From contig JAQULY010000003.1 in assembly GCA_028718445.1 (NCBI GenBank), positions 1 to 35,088 on the forward strand: 35,088 nucleotides of DNA, written 5' to 3'. Within the stretch, counting starts at the first letter, position 1. The number at the start of each line of letters is the position of its first letter. This document shows, piece after piece, positions 28,501 through 35,088 of the stretch. The DNA is from Kiritimatiellia bacterium (GTDB taxonomy: Bacteria > Verrucomicrobiota > Kiritimatiellia > RFP12 > JAAYLN01). A model generated the notes under the pieces. It ran no database searches. It worked only from the letters and a program-made list of their open reading frames with translations, and was not told the DNA's origin. Position numbers and translations under genes: made by a program.

Positions 28501-29478
28501 CCAGGTGTCCCGGATTTGCCACCGCAACGCGCCGGCGAATTTCCCGGAGGCGCTCAGGACGATCTCGGGTGCGCCGCCATCGCCCTTTCCACGCGGCTGG
28601 ATCTCGCCGATCCGGCAGGCGGGGACATGCCCCGAGGCCGCCAGGATCAGCTTGGCCACGAGACTGCAATGATAATCCGCCTCGACCCACATGTCCCGTG
28701 AAAGCGCAATGCTGGGAAGCAGGGTGCGGCACCACGCGTTGCGCGCCCAGTGCGATTGCGTATCACAAAAGACGACCCGCCCCTTCCCGAAATCGGCAAT
28801 CGACGTCTTGCCGTAGGCATACGGCTTGACGACGGGCGCATAATTCAAGTTGCCATGCCAATAATTGTACGTCAGATACACAGTTCTTTTCGAGGTTGTC
28901 CATTGCCGCAGCCCATCGCCGGGAATGCCGGGAACTTGAAGGGGAGCCTGATCGAGACCGAGGAACGACGGTGTCAGAATGGTTTCGGGATCGAACAGGT
29001 CGATGACCAGCAGGCCGGCGCCGTCCGCCTTGACGCGGCGGAGGATCTCGTACTTGACATCGTCCGGGATGCGCGCGGAGTTCACGCGGGAAAGCACGAA
29101 GCAATCAAACCTGGGGCGACTCGCGAGCGCTTGGGCGAATTTCTCCCGTCCTCCGGAGAACGCATAATCGGCGAGGATCACGGCGTCGATGGGGAACTCG
29201 AGGTTCAACGCATGGATCTTGTCCTCCGCAAAGTCGTTTGTGATGAACAGGACGGTGGGCTTCCGGCCGGCGAAGGCGGTCCGCACAAGCTGCAGTCGCC
29301 GCGGCCAGACCGTCTCCAGCCATTGGCATCCATCCGCGAGTCGCGGCCCGCCTTCGGTCGATTCCGGCGCATCGTAGCCCACGGGAAGACGGGGCGTGAG
29401 AAGGATCGGCTCCCCGCGTCCCAAACCGATGCAGAGGAATGAGCAGCAGACGATGATCGCGCGTCTTGCGAAGGTCAT
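25510..29478 (-). CDS. Large secreted GH42-like / beta-galactosidase-trimerisation-domain protein, possibly catalytically divergent
   Basis: Start at ATG 29478 with AGGAG 9-10 nt upstream and signal peptide 'MTFARRAIIVCCSFLCIGLGRGEP'; C-terminal layout parallels the 1204 aa protein ('LLPYSVTGVEL' vs 'LLPYRVAGLAL'; 'SQRYLGKVS' vs 'QASYLGEAD'). Stop overlaps the next ATG (ATGA). Confidence 0.65.
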   Translation of the reverse strand: MTFARRAIIVCCSFLCIGLGRGEPILLTPRLPVGYDAPESTEGGPRLADGCQWLETVWPRRLQLVRTAFAGRKPTVLFITNDFAEDKIHALNLEFPIDAVILADYAFSGGREKFAQALASRPRFDCFVLSRVNSARIPDDVKYEILRRVKADGAGLLVIDLFDPETILTPSFLGLDQAPLQVPGIPGDGLRQWTTSKRTVYLTYNYWHGNLNYAPVVKPYAYGKTSIADFGKGRVVFCDTQSHWARNAWCRTLLPSIALSRDMWVEADYHCSLVAKLILAASGHVPACRIGEIQPRGKGDGGAPEIVLSASGKFAGALRWQIRDTWGCASDGGEIVLDLAGGDTRLPVPGIAFKDAGRRFLDVWVEDAGGRTVDWGSSFMFVDRHVDPPRIASDHPDGIDWDAAVSGVVAVPNMPPDARIRIRLVDRHWREVGRLEGASGADEVHYDFSSGGLDGPIWTLHAELVDAHGRIASQSHVTEIRPQPRSKRGGLHVLGTLTHGLGHGFPGPELAARLEFLRRLGFLANRPYSPGDPIQAETCAWSDIQMHPFLKMVSPSQRDWTRDHISDWEEPSVQEELRAGSAFQASSLRRYGLRGFNLTDDSGAAEELPPGAYTTARFHKWLADEYGGLEETLKAWGWNEAFQQPESGNTLPSDPYAILAFHEWLRRKYGGIAETATAWKLNAAPSPGSMREFGAIEPEMIEELGRKGNDAPRADARAFMSEQGDALSRNPWGAITPTSIKAAFSQGTTAPWIDARRFLIERWTTYMKWADEAAGGIDPELVVGSDAGLYGDSLYAVADAVNYFAPYHDNLALKLGVARGRMRKDGDFGSCLGTYGGKPNRMHGRRAQIWEVLFAGGNGIYYWILAPGPGIQGGIRLSDHHALYQAEVIEELSSGIGELFTSAQRVFDPVALLASETSAICDRLEKADQPISTEYEGMRAFLPALQDHLVNPDFITSDELASGLPVDAPVRLLVLPSSHSLSEKEPQSIRTFVQAGGVVLADIYPGRRLPNGNLRQAPALDDVFGVTTDASEKRRRVRGTLSGRPLSDVGPALDFGKVLADPRIRATTASSFGEVEGAQALLLNRHGKGAAVLLNASFSAYNGYRVEGGELWRAWHGVVKQALALANVPVALHGASQGEETPGFEISPFRMGEGYLVGVAELGSGDFIGSRRPFELTLPAPLHVYEIRSQRYLGKVSRLEDDIPRRGHRAYALLPYSVTGVELASDASRLAQGQTIALKIDVGASTGRRGLHVIRLEAIQPDGSAFYPFRKVLKLQAGKRETVPLTFAFDDAPGRWTFIATDVISGRRATIAVDLDGTEALP

Positions 29479-29491
29479 GGAGCGGCTCCTG

Positions 29492-29539
29492 CTATGCATC
29501 CGCGAACCAGGCGTAGGGGTCGTCGTGTTTGTCGGTCAT
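29492..29539 (-). CDS. 15-aa candidate leader peptide MTDKHDDPYAWFADA upstream of the 1329 aa GH42-like gene
   Basis: ATG 29539 to TAG 29492-29494; its stop overlaps the alternative ATG at 29499 and lies 13 nt before ATG 29478; weak purine-rich SD. Confidence 0.25.
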   Translation of the reverse strand: MTDKHDDPYAWFADA

Positions 29540-29580
29540 TGCGTCTTTTCTGCTGGTTGTATCTGGATGGGTGCTACGGA

Positions 29581-32208
29581 TCATGGCGCGAGCCTGACTT
29601 CGCCGAGCCGGTCCACTTCGCGCACCGTGCAGTAGGAGACCCAGGTGTCGATGCCATAGGGGCCTTCGCCTGCGAGCTTAGAATTGCTGGTGCGCAGGAT
29701 GTTCATGTAGATCGTGTCGCCCGGCTTGATCGGCTGGTCCACCAGCGTCGCCAGGGGCCAGGAGAGCCGTGTGACCCAGCGCTTGCCGGTGGTATCGGCC
29801 ACGGCGCGGATGCCGGTCTCGTTCATGGGAACGTATTGCCGCCAGTTGATTTCACCGTAGGAAAGCGCCCTCGTCTTTCCGGTGATCCCCACGGCGTACT
29901 GCCGGAAGGGCTGGGCGCGTTGACGGGCGAAGAGCGGTTCCCAGATATCGGCGGGGAACACATCGGCTGTTTCGATGAGTTGCTCCTTGGCGACGTTCTC
30001 TTCCGTCAGTTCCAGGTAGAAGAACTCGCCGTCGTGGCAGGCCCGGCCGCGAAAGATCCGTTTCGAGGGCTCCTTGCCGCCGCGCGCATACCACTTGTCG
30101 CCAAGGTCGCCGGCCTTGTCCCAGGCGACTTTGGCGGGATCGCCATTTGCCGCCGGCACGCGCACGGCCGTGACGGACGGGATCGGCGTACGCATCCGCT
30201 CCACGTACGTTTGGCGCCCGGTCTGCATGTAGCTCCATACGCCCTTGTCCCACAGCTCCACCCGCTTGGCGCTTTCGCCCGCGGCCTTGCCGCGCGCTTC
30301 GTCCAACAAGGCGCCCAACTTCGCCATGGTCTCGGCATTCCCCATGTACTCCCAGGCGATGGCCACCGTGTAGCCGCCCCCGTAGGGCTTTCCTCCGACC
30401 TCGGGCAACACCGACGGATCCATGAAGCGGCTCTCAGCCAGGTCATACCAGGCGCGCATGGGTCTGGCGGCCGGTCCGTAGGCGGCGAAGTAGTCGCCGA
30501 GCAGCGCGTCCACGTCCAGCGTCGGGTCGTCCATGAGCTTGTACGTCAGGTAGTTCTCCACCTCGCCGTTGAAACCGCAGTGGAAGATGCCCTGGACTCC
30601 GAGCTTGTGGAAGTAGTCGAACTGCCGTTTGATCTCATGTGCGAAGAAGCCTGGGAAGCAGTGGAACCTGCCGTTATTGGCGGTTTCCAGCGGAAACGTG
30701 TTGTAAAGCCACAGGTACATGGGGACGTCGGGTTGCTTGTCCCGCCACTCCTGAAGCCGCGCGAGCTGCTTCGCCAACCCCTGCCTCCCCGCGCCGCCCG
30801 AGCGGTTGGCGGAAACGCAGAAATGCACCACCACGTTGCTTTCCAGGCCAAATCCCGCGGGCAGTCCCTCGTGGGTCATGTAGGCCAGTGTGGAGATGAA
30901 CTTGCCGGGATGCGTCTTCGCAACCTCCTTTGCCACGGCGTTGACGAAGCGGAACCAGTAGGTGCTGTGCTGGCTCCTCTCGGATTCGCGCGCCGGTTCG
31001 TAATGTGGCGCGCAGATCGCGCAGCGGCAGAACGAGGCGTTGTCCATGGGCTCCAGGGCGAAGAAGTCCTTTCCCCATCGCCGTCCGCCGACATCGAAGT
31101 AGTGGCGGGCGTCCTGGACCACCTGGGCGATCGTGGCGGGGTTCCCGTAGCAGAGCTGCGGGGGCTCGGCCTCCCCATAGCCCTGTGCGAAGTATTCGGG
31201 GCGGTAGCTCTCGAACCCCTTCCGGTCCTTGTGGAAGAAACGGTCATAGTAGTTGTAGAAGGAATGGTTGCACTGGCGATCGTCGCCGCCCGCCTTCATG
31301 TGGTACTGGAACAGGAGATTCTGCGCGCGCAACGCCGACTTGAAACGCGCGTCGGGATAGACCGCTTTCAGCAGCGGATAGGCCGCCGCCATGTAGGCCT
31401 CGGCCTGCTCGGTCTTCCCGCGCCAGAGGCCGCCGCCATACTGATAGTCCGCGGCATCGCCATGTCCCCGCCCGTTTCCCGAACTTCCCGCCGCAAGCCC
31501 GCCCCGGAACGCCATGAAGGGGCGCCGCCGGATCTCCTCGCCCTTGACCGTCAGGGTCGCGGTGCGCGGACTGAGCGTGCCGAAGTCGGTGGGATTGATC
31601 CAGCGCACGCCGCAGTACTTCTCCAGTAAGTCGTAGACGGCGTGCATCGTGCCCTGCGTCTCGTACAAGGACACCCAGGTGTCGCTGGCGTTGGGGTTGG
31701 TCAGGTAGTCGTAGTCCACCGGCCCCCGGTCGTCCTTGTCGCGACCCATGAGCACAAGCGTGTCGGGCAGGAACCGGATCAGGTACCCCTGCGGTGCGAA
31801 ACCGTCGTTCGCGAGCCCCAGCGCGCGCGTGGCGCCGCTCTCGCCGACCAGGATGCGAACGCCGGGAACGGTCGCGTCCTCGGCGACGATCGGCAGCGTG
31901 GCACTCGTCATCAACCGCACATGGTGCTGAAGCTCGAATGCCGCCAACTGCGCCGCGCGCGTCGGCTGCGTCGCCAGCACGATAGCCGCCGCCGTGGCAC
32001 CGTCCTTGACCAACGTCAGATCCAGCGGCGCGGCGCTGGCAAGTCCGACGTCCATCACCAGAAGCGAGCCCGCCATGGCCGCTCCCACGCGCAAGCCCGT
32101 TCGTCCGTGTATGCTTGTCATATCGTCCCGCCGATCCAGAAGCTCCTGTAGAACGGGAGCCGCGTCCCGGGCGCCGTCCGCGACCTCGGCCAACAAAGAA
32201 TGGTCCAT
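29581..32208 (-). CDS. Secreted DUF4838-type (alpha-glucuronidase/GH-like) protein
   Basis: Start at ATG 32208 has strong AGGAGGG SD (alternative ATG 32121 starts exactly at a signal peptide); 'AAFELQHHVRLMTSATLPIV...ILVGESGATRALGL', 'GTMHAVYDLLEKYCGVRWINPTDFGTLSP' match the DUF4838 organisation. Confidence 0.8.
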   Translation of the reverse strand: MDHSLLAEVADGARDAAPVLQELLDRRDDMTSIHGRTGLRVGAAMAGSLLVMDVGLASAAPLDLTLVKDGATAAAIVLATQPTRAAQLAAFELQHHVRLMTSATLPIVAEDATVPGVRILVGESGATRALGLANDGFAPQGYLIRFLPDTLVLMGRDKDDRGPVDYDYLTNPNASDTWVSLYETQGTMHAVYDLLEKYCGVRWINPTDFGTLSPRTATLTVKGEEIRRRPFMAFRGGLAAGSSGNGRGHGDAADYQYGGGLWRGKTEQAEAYMAAAYPLLKAVYPDARFKSALRAQNLLFQYHMKAGGDDRQCNHSFYNYYDRFFHKDRKGFESYRPEYFAQGYGEAEPPQLCYGNPATIAQVVQDARHYFDVGGRRWGKDFFALEPMDNASFCRCAICAPHYEPARESERSQHSTYWFRFVNAVAKEVAKTHPGKFISTLAYMTHEGLPAGFGLESNVVVHFCVSANRSGGAGRQGLAKQLARLQEWRDKQPDVPMYLWLYNTFPLETANNGRFHCFPGFFAHEIKRQFDYFHKLGVQGIFHCGFNGEVENYLTYKLMDDPTLDVDALLGDYFAAYGPAARPMRAWYDLAESRFMDPSVLPEVGGKPYGGGYTVAIAWEYMGNAETMAKLGALLDEARGKAAGESAKRVELWDKGVWSYMQTGRQTYVERMRTPIPSVTAVRVPAANGDPAKVAWDKAGDLGDKWYARGGKEPSKRIFRGRACHDGEFFYLELTEENVAKEQLIETADVFPADIWEPLFARQRAQPFRQYAVGITGKTRALSYGEINWRQYVPMNETGIRAVADTTGKRWVTRLSWPLATLVDQPIKPGDTIYMNILRTSNSKLAGEGPYGIDTWVSYCTVREVDRLGEVRLAP

Positions 32209-32248
32209 GCTACCCTCCTGTCGTATCACGGTATGCGACTCGGGCTAA

Positions 32249-33514
32249 TCACCGGACGACGATCGCCAGTCCAGGGGCAGGATCCCCGTTTTGCGGAAGA
32301 AGGGAACCGGTCCCTTCCAAATAGGCGCCGAGGTTAGATGGCGTGTATAATTTCCCTTTAACCTGCAACTCGCCGTTCACATAAAGTGTCCCGACAACCA
32401 GCGGCGCGCCCGTGAAATCGAGCTTCAGCTTGGTGCCCGGAACGAGCCGAACGGCTGTCGCATCGGAAAGCGCCTCGCGATGGGTCACGCTGAGAATCCC
32501 CTCCTCGACAACCGTCGCCCCGCTGAACGTGTTGGTTCCGGAAAGCGTCAGCGTGCCCGCCCCACGTTTCGTCAGACCGCGGGCGGCGCCGCCTTCAGCA
32601 ATCGCGCTGCTGACTGAAAGATCGTGCTGGACGTTCCAGACCGAGTTCGCGAAGAGCTTGAGATTGGTCAGCGCGATGGCGTAGGTGCCGGTTGATCCCT
32701 CCGTGGTCACGCCCCCGCCTCCCAGCGCGAGACTTCCTCCGCCGTCGTTCAACGTGAAATCCCCCGCGCGGTTGATCGTCATGCCATACCAGACCAGGTC
32801 GCCATCGATGGTGGCGGCGTCTCCGCCGCTGCCAAAGGCGCCCCCGTCCGTACCGTCATTGAGCGGACTCAATCCGTTCAACCAGTTGTTCGTTAAGCCG
32901 ACGGATAGATTGGTTCCGCCTACCCCGGTCCAGACGGCGTAATCGCGGACGATGGACACGTCGTCAACCAAGAATACGGATGGGTTCGAATAACTGTCCT
33001 GTTTAACGGACAGCCAGAAGACGCGTGTTACGTAATTTCCCGTGAGAAACGTCCGCTTCCGGCTTTCCCAGCCATTCCCCCAGGGCCAATAGTATGCTGC
33101 ATAAGCGCCTAGGCCGGGGCTGCGCCACTCGCTCTGCATCAGCGGGTTTTCTGCATTGGGAATGCTGCAGGAGCGATTGAACATCCAGGAAACCGTGTAG
33201 TAGCGATTTGATGTCGTGGGGACTTCGTACCAGATGGCGGTCCAGACGGAAATCGAGGAGTTGAGCTGGAAGCAGTTGGTTCCCGCATACGGATTCAAGG
33301 TGTTTCGCACGTGAGATCCGCGCCCTGCATTCCCATCGCGCGCCCAGCCCGTCGGCATGTTCGCCTGTGCATAATAGGGCGTGTCGGCCGCGGCGTTGGT
33401 CCAGTTCTCGAAACCGGGATCCACGACCAGATTGCTTTGGCCCGGGGCGGGGAGATGCAGCAGGCATCCCACGCTGACGACGACGAGTGACAATGCGATC
33501 GGTTTGCTGTTCAT
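32249..33514 (-). CDS. Secreted protein with carbohydrate-binding-like N-terminus and autotransporter-associated beta-strand (PATR-like) repeat
   Basis: Start reset to ATG 33514 (GAGGTCAAGG upstream), signal peptide 'MNSKPIALSLVVVSVGCLLHLPAPGQ'; 'GLTKRGAGTLTLSGTNTFSGATVVEEGILSV' is the typical repeat. Confidence 0.85.
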   Translation of the reverse strand: MNSKPIALSLVVVSVGCLLHLPAPGQSNLVVDPGFENWTNAAADTPYYAQANMPTGWARDGNAGRGSHVRNTLNPYAGTNCFQLNSSISVWTAIWYEVPTTSNRYYTVSWMFNRSCSIPNAENPLMQSEWRSPGLGAYAAYYWPWGNGWESRKRTFLTGNYVTRVFWLSVKQDSYSNPSVFLVDDVSIVRDYAVWTGVGGTNLSVGLTNNWLNGLSPLNDGTDGGAFGSGGDAATIDGDLVWYGMTINRAGDFTLNDGGGSLALGGGGVTTEGSTGTYAIALTNLKLFANSVWNVQHDLSVSSAIAEGGAARGLTKRGAGTLTLSGTNTFSGATVVEEGILSVTHREALSDATAVRLVPGTKLKLDFTGAPLVVGTLYVNGELQVKGKLYTPSNLGAYLEGTGSLLPQNGDPAPGLAIVVR

Positions 33515-33559
33515 CCTTGACCTCACTTCTTGTCTGTGTGTGTTGACTGTGGCGTTCAC

Positions 33560-33586
33560 GAAAACAGCCGAAAGCGTTTCTGTTTC
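33560..33586. promoter_or_regulatory. Nested dyads upstream of the autotransporter-repeat gene (GAAAGCGTTTC core inside AAACAG-N12-CTGTTT)
   Basis: GAAAGCGTTTC at 33570-33580; AAACAG 33562-33567 and CTGTTT 33580-33585; resembles LacI-family operators. Confidence 0.35.
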
Positions 33587-33591
33587 CTGTC

Positions 33592-34662
33592 TTAGTCTGG
33601 AGCTAAGCGGGGGGCGATGCGTTCGACCCGAGGCGGAAGCGCGGGATTGCGAAGACGTTCCATGAAAACCGCCACGCCGGCTTGAGCCAACGCGAGGATG
33701 TCGACCTCGAACCGGAGAACGGGGATCGAGAAGACCAAGGGATTCTGGACATGTGTCAGCACAGCGACCCTGGGGCGGTATTCTCCCGCATCCCGGATGT
33801 GCTGCGTGAATCCCGCTCCGATGTAGTCGTCGAACACAATGAAGCCATCGGGACGCCGATGCGCCGGGAGGCGAAGCACCCTCTTGGCCAAGGCACGCCC
33901 ACCCCGCAGAAAAAAGTCGCTGTCCAGCTCGGTGCTTGAACGATCCAGGGAGACGGACAGAGGTGCCTCGTCTTCGGTTTGCAGAAGAAAGTCCTGTGTC
34001 GCGTTTCCTTTTTGGAGCCTGGCAACCTGCCTGCATCCGCGGGCGCGCAACGTTTTCCCGGCCTCGTCCCGCATGGCGTCCATGTCGATCACGGCGCTAT
34101 TTCTCGGCCTCCAGAAAAAGACACTCAAAGGCATACCCGGGGCGACGTCGTCCCAGCCCTTCGGATCGAATTCGCCCAGACTGATCGCGCCGTCAAGTGT
34201 TCCCTTCTTGGCGTCGGCTACGCAGTCCGGATAATCCTCCGCGATGCGACCAGTTTGCCTATGGTGAAAATAGATCCGCGGCAGGCAACCCGCTTGAGTC
34301 AATTCATATTGGATGTAGGCGACAAGCAGACTCTCAAACGGGCATGCCGCGTGCATGTCCCTGATATTTTCAAGGATGGCGATCCGCCACAGAGATCCCG
34401 TGTAGGCGTTGGGGTTCAGCACGAACACGCCGCTTCTGAGACGACGCTCCAGGGCGCCTTCCTCCGCCAACCGGTCCAGCGCCGGCATGAGCGCGTTGTT
34501 GCTCATCCCCAGCGTTGCGGCAAGCCTGCGCAGCGGGGGCAGCCGTTCGCCGGGCTGCATGTCCCGCACCCAGATTGTGCGCAAAATGGCTTTGCAGGCG
34601 CGTTCCACCTGGGTAGTTCCCGCGTTGCGCCCCGAAAAAATATGAGCTGAATCTGCTCTCAT
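33592..34662 (-). CDS. GntR-type HTH regulator with LacI/periplasmic-binding-like effector domain
   Basis: Winged helix 'KAILRTIWVRDMQPGERLPPLRRLAATLGMSNNALMPALDRLAEEGALERRLRSGVFVLNP' then sugar-binding-like domain 'DGFIVFDDYIGAGFTQHIRDAGEYRPRVAVLTHVQNP'. ORF track starts at 34680, but that ATG lies inside a candidate promoter. Confidence 0.85.
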   Translation of the reverse strand: MRADSAHIFSGRNAGTTQVERACKAILRTIWVRDMQPGERLPPLRRLAATLGMSNNALMPALDRLAEEGALERRLRSGVFVLNPNAYTGSLWRIAILENIRDMHAACPFESLLVAYIQYELTQAGCLPRIYFHHRQTGRIAEDYPDCVADAKKGTLDGAISLGEFDPKGWDDVAPGMPLSVFFWRPRNSAVIDMDAMRDEAGKTLRARGCRQVARLQKGNATQDFLLQTEDEAPLSVSLDRSSTELDSDFFLRGGRALAKRVLRLPAHRRPDGFIVFDDYIGAGFTQHIRDAGEYRPRVAVLTHVQNPLVFSIPVLRFEVDILALAQAGVAVFMERLRNPALPPRVERIAPRLAPD

Positions 34663-34673
34663 CAATGAGAACA
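34654..34673. promoter_or_regulatory. 20-bp palindrome TGCTCTCAT-CA-ATGAGAACA, candidate autoregulatory operator
   Basis: 8/9 arm complementarity; overlaps the -10 and expected TSS of the candidate GntR-gene promoter. Confidence 0.5.
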
Positions 34674-34699
34674 GTACCATGCCAGCTCCGCCGTGTCAA
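34671..34699 (-). promoter_or_regulatory. Candidate sigma70 promoter TTGACA-N17-TACTGT for the GntR-type gene
   Basis: Perfect -35 (34694-34699), 17-nt spacer, partial -10 (34671-34676), minus strand. Confidence 0.5.
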
Positions 34700-34735
34700 G
34701 CCCCCGGAGAAAGCCTGTCATGTGATTCTCAAGAG

Positions 34736-34766
34736 CAGTTCGGGCACGCGAAGCGCGCCCGAACTG
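34736..34766 (-). terminator. Stem-loop, likely terminator or processing hairpin downstream of the second DUF4838 gene
   Basis: Perfect 10-bp arms CAGTTCGGGC / GCCCGAACTG with 11-nt loop containing CGC-GAA-GCG; no clear U-tract on the minus strand. Confidence 0.45.
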
Positions 34767-34899
34767 ATCCTTCTAGTCTGACACATTGCAGCCTACGCGC
34801 AATGGCCGCAGTCGATGAGTCCGACGCTATTTGCGGGAAACACGTCCAGGCGGGCGGAGACGTGAATGGCGGATGGACGGAAGCGGTGGGCGCCTTGAA

Positions 34900-35088
34900 T
34901 CACGGCTCCAGCTTGACTTCTCCCAGCCGGTCGACTTCCTTCACCGTGCAGTAGGAGACCCATGTGTCGATGCCGAAGGGCCCTTCGCAGGCCAGGGTCG
35001 GATTGCTGGTGCGCAGAATGTTCATGTAGATCGTGTCGCCCGGCTTGACCGGCTGGTCCACCAGCGTTGTCAGGGGCCAGGAGAGACG
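34900..35088 (-). CDS. 3' end of a second DUF4838-type paralog (truncated by the window edge)
   Basis: Minus-strand translation RLSWPLTTLVDQPVKPGDTIYMNILRTSNPTLACEGPFGIDTWVSYCTVKEVDRLGEVKLEP*; about 53/62 residues identical by eye to the C-terminus of the 29581-32208 protein. Missed by the ORF track because no start codon is in the window. Confidence 0.9.
   Translation of the reverse strand, partial: RLSWPLTTLVDQPVKPGDTIYMNILRTSNPTLACEGPFGIDTWVSYCTVKEVDRLGEVKLEP

Noticed and set aside
29494-31629. 711-aa plus-strand ORF
   Set aside because: Antisense shadow of the DUF4838 gene, whose minus-strand frame has clear family features and signal peptide.
33515-34036. N-terminal extension of the 595-aa ORF (32249-34036)
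   Set aside because: Overlaps the GntR-type gene; the real start is ATG 33514 with SD and signal peptide.
34841-34864. CACGTC-N12-GACGTG dyad downstream of the second DUF4838 gene
   Set aside because: Six-bp arms with a long spacer could occur by chance in high-GC DNA; the 34736-34766 hairpin is much stronger.

Overview
This is a GC-rich bacterial chromosomal window. The gene content (stacked secreted glycosidase-like proteins, DUF4838 and GH42-like proteins, XylR- and GntR-type regulators, a URO-D paralog) suggests the PVC superphylum, perhaps Kiritimatiellota, Lentisphaerota or Verrucomicrobiota; that is inference only. It has three parts. (A) 1-14.3 kb is a divergent glycan-utilisation locus. 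A tightly overlapping minus-strand operon (XylR-like regulator > secreted LamG-like protein > GH42-like 1204 aa > LamG-like paralog > PcRGLX/YetA-like protein > URO-D family protein) faces a plus-strand beta-helix protein and an alpha-L-rhamnosidase, pointing to a rhamnogalacturonan-like substrate. (B) 14.65-23.08 kb is a housekeeping block: EamA transporter, phosphomannomutase/phosphoglucomutase, galK, asnS, MBL/beta-CASP protein, orphan UgpC/MalK-type ATPase, FtsB/DivIC-like protein, rdgB. (C) 23.4-35.1 kb is a second minus-strand glycan locus: GntR-type regulator, autotransporter-repeat protein, DUF4838 protein, GH42-like 1329 aa, a secreted protein interrupted at a G8 tract, an SGNH hydrolase, and the 3' end of a second DUF4838 paralog that the ORF track misses. 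The observations most worth checking are: a REPIN-like nested inverted repeat with compensatory stem changes (23187-23269); the G8-tract frameshift (phase variation or sequence error); a GH42-like protein that appears to lack the usual acid/base region and carries an internal WL-YGG repeat; a promoter/operator arrangement that contradicts the called start of the GntR gene; and coupled micro-ORFs. No CRISPR array, tRNA/rRNA, transposase or prophage was recognised.
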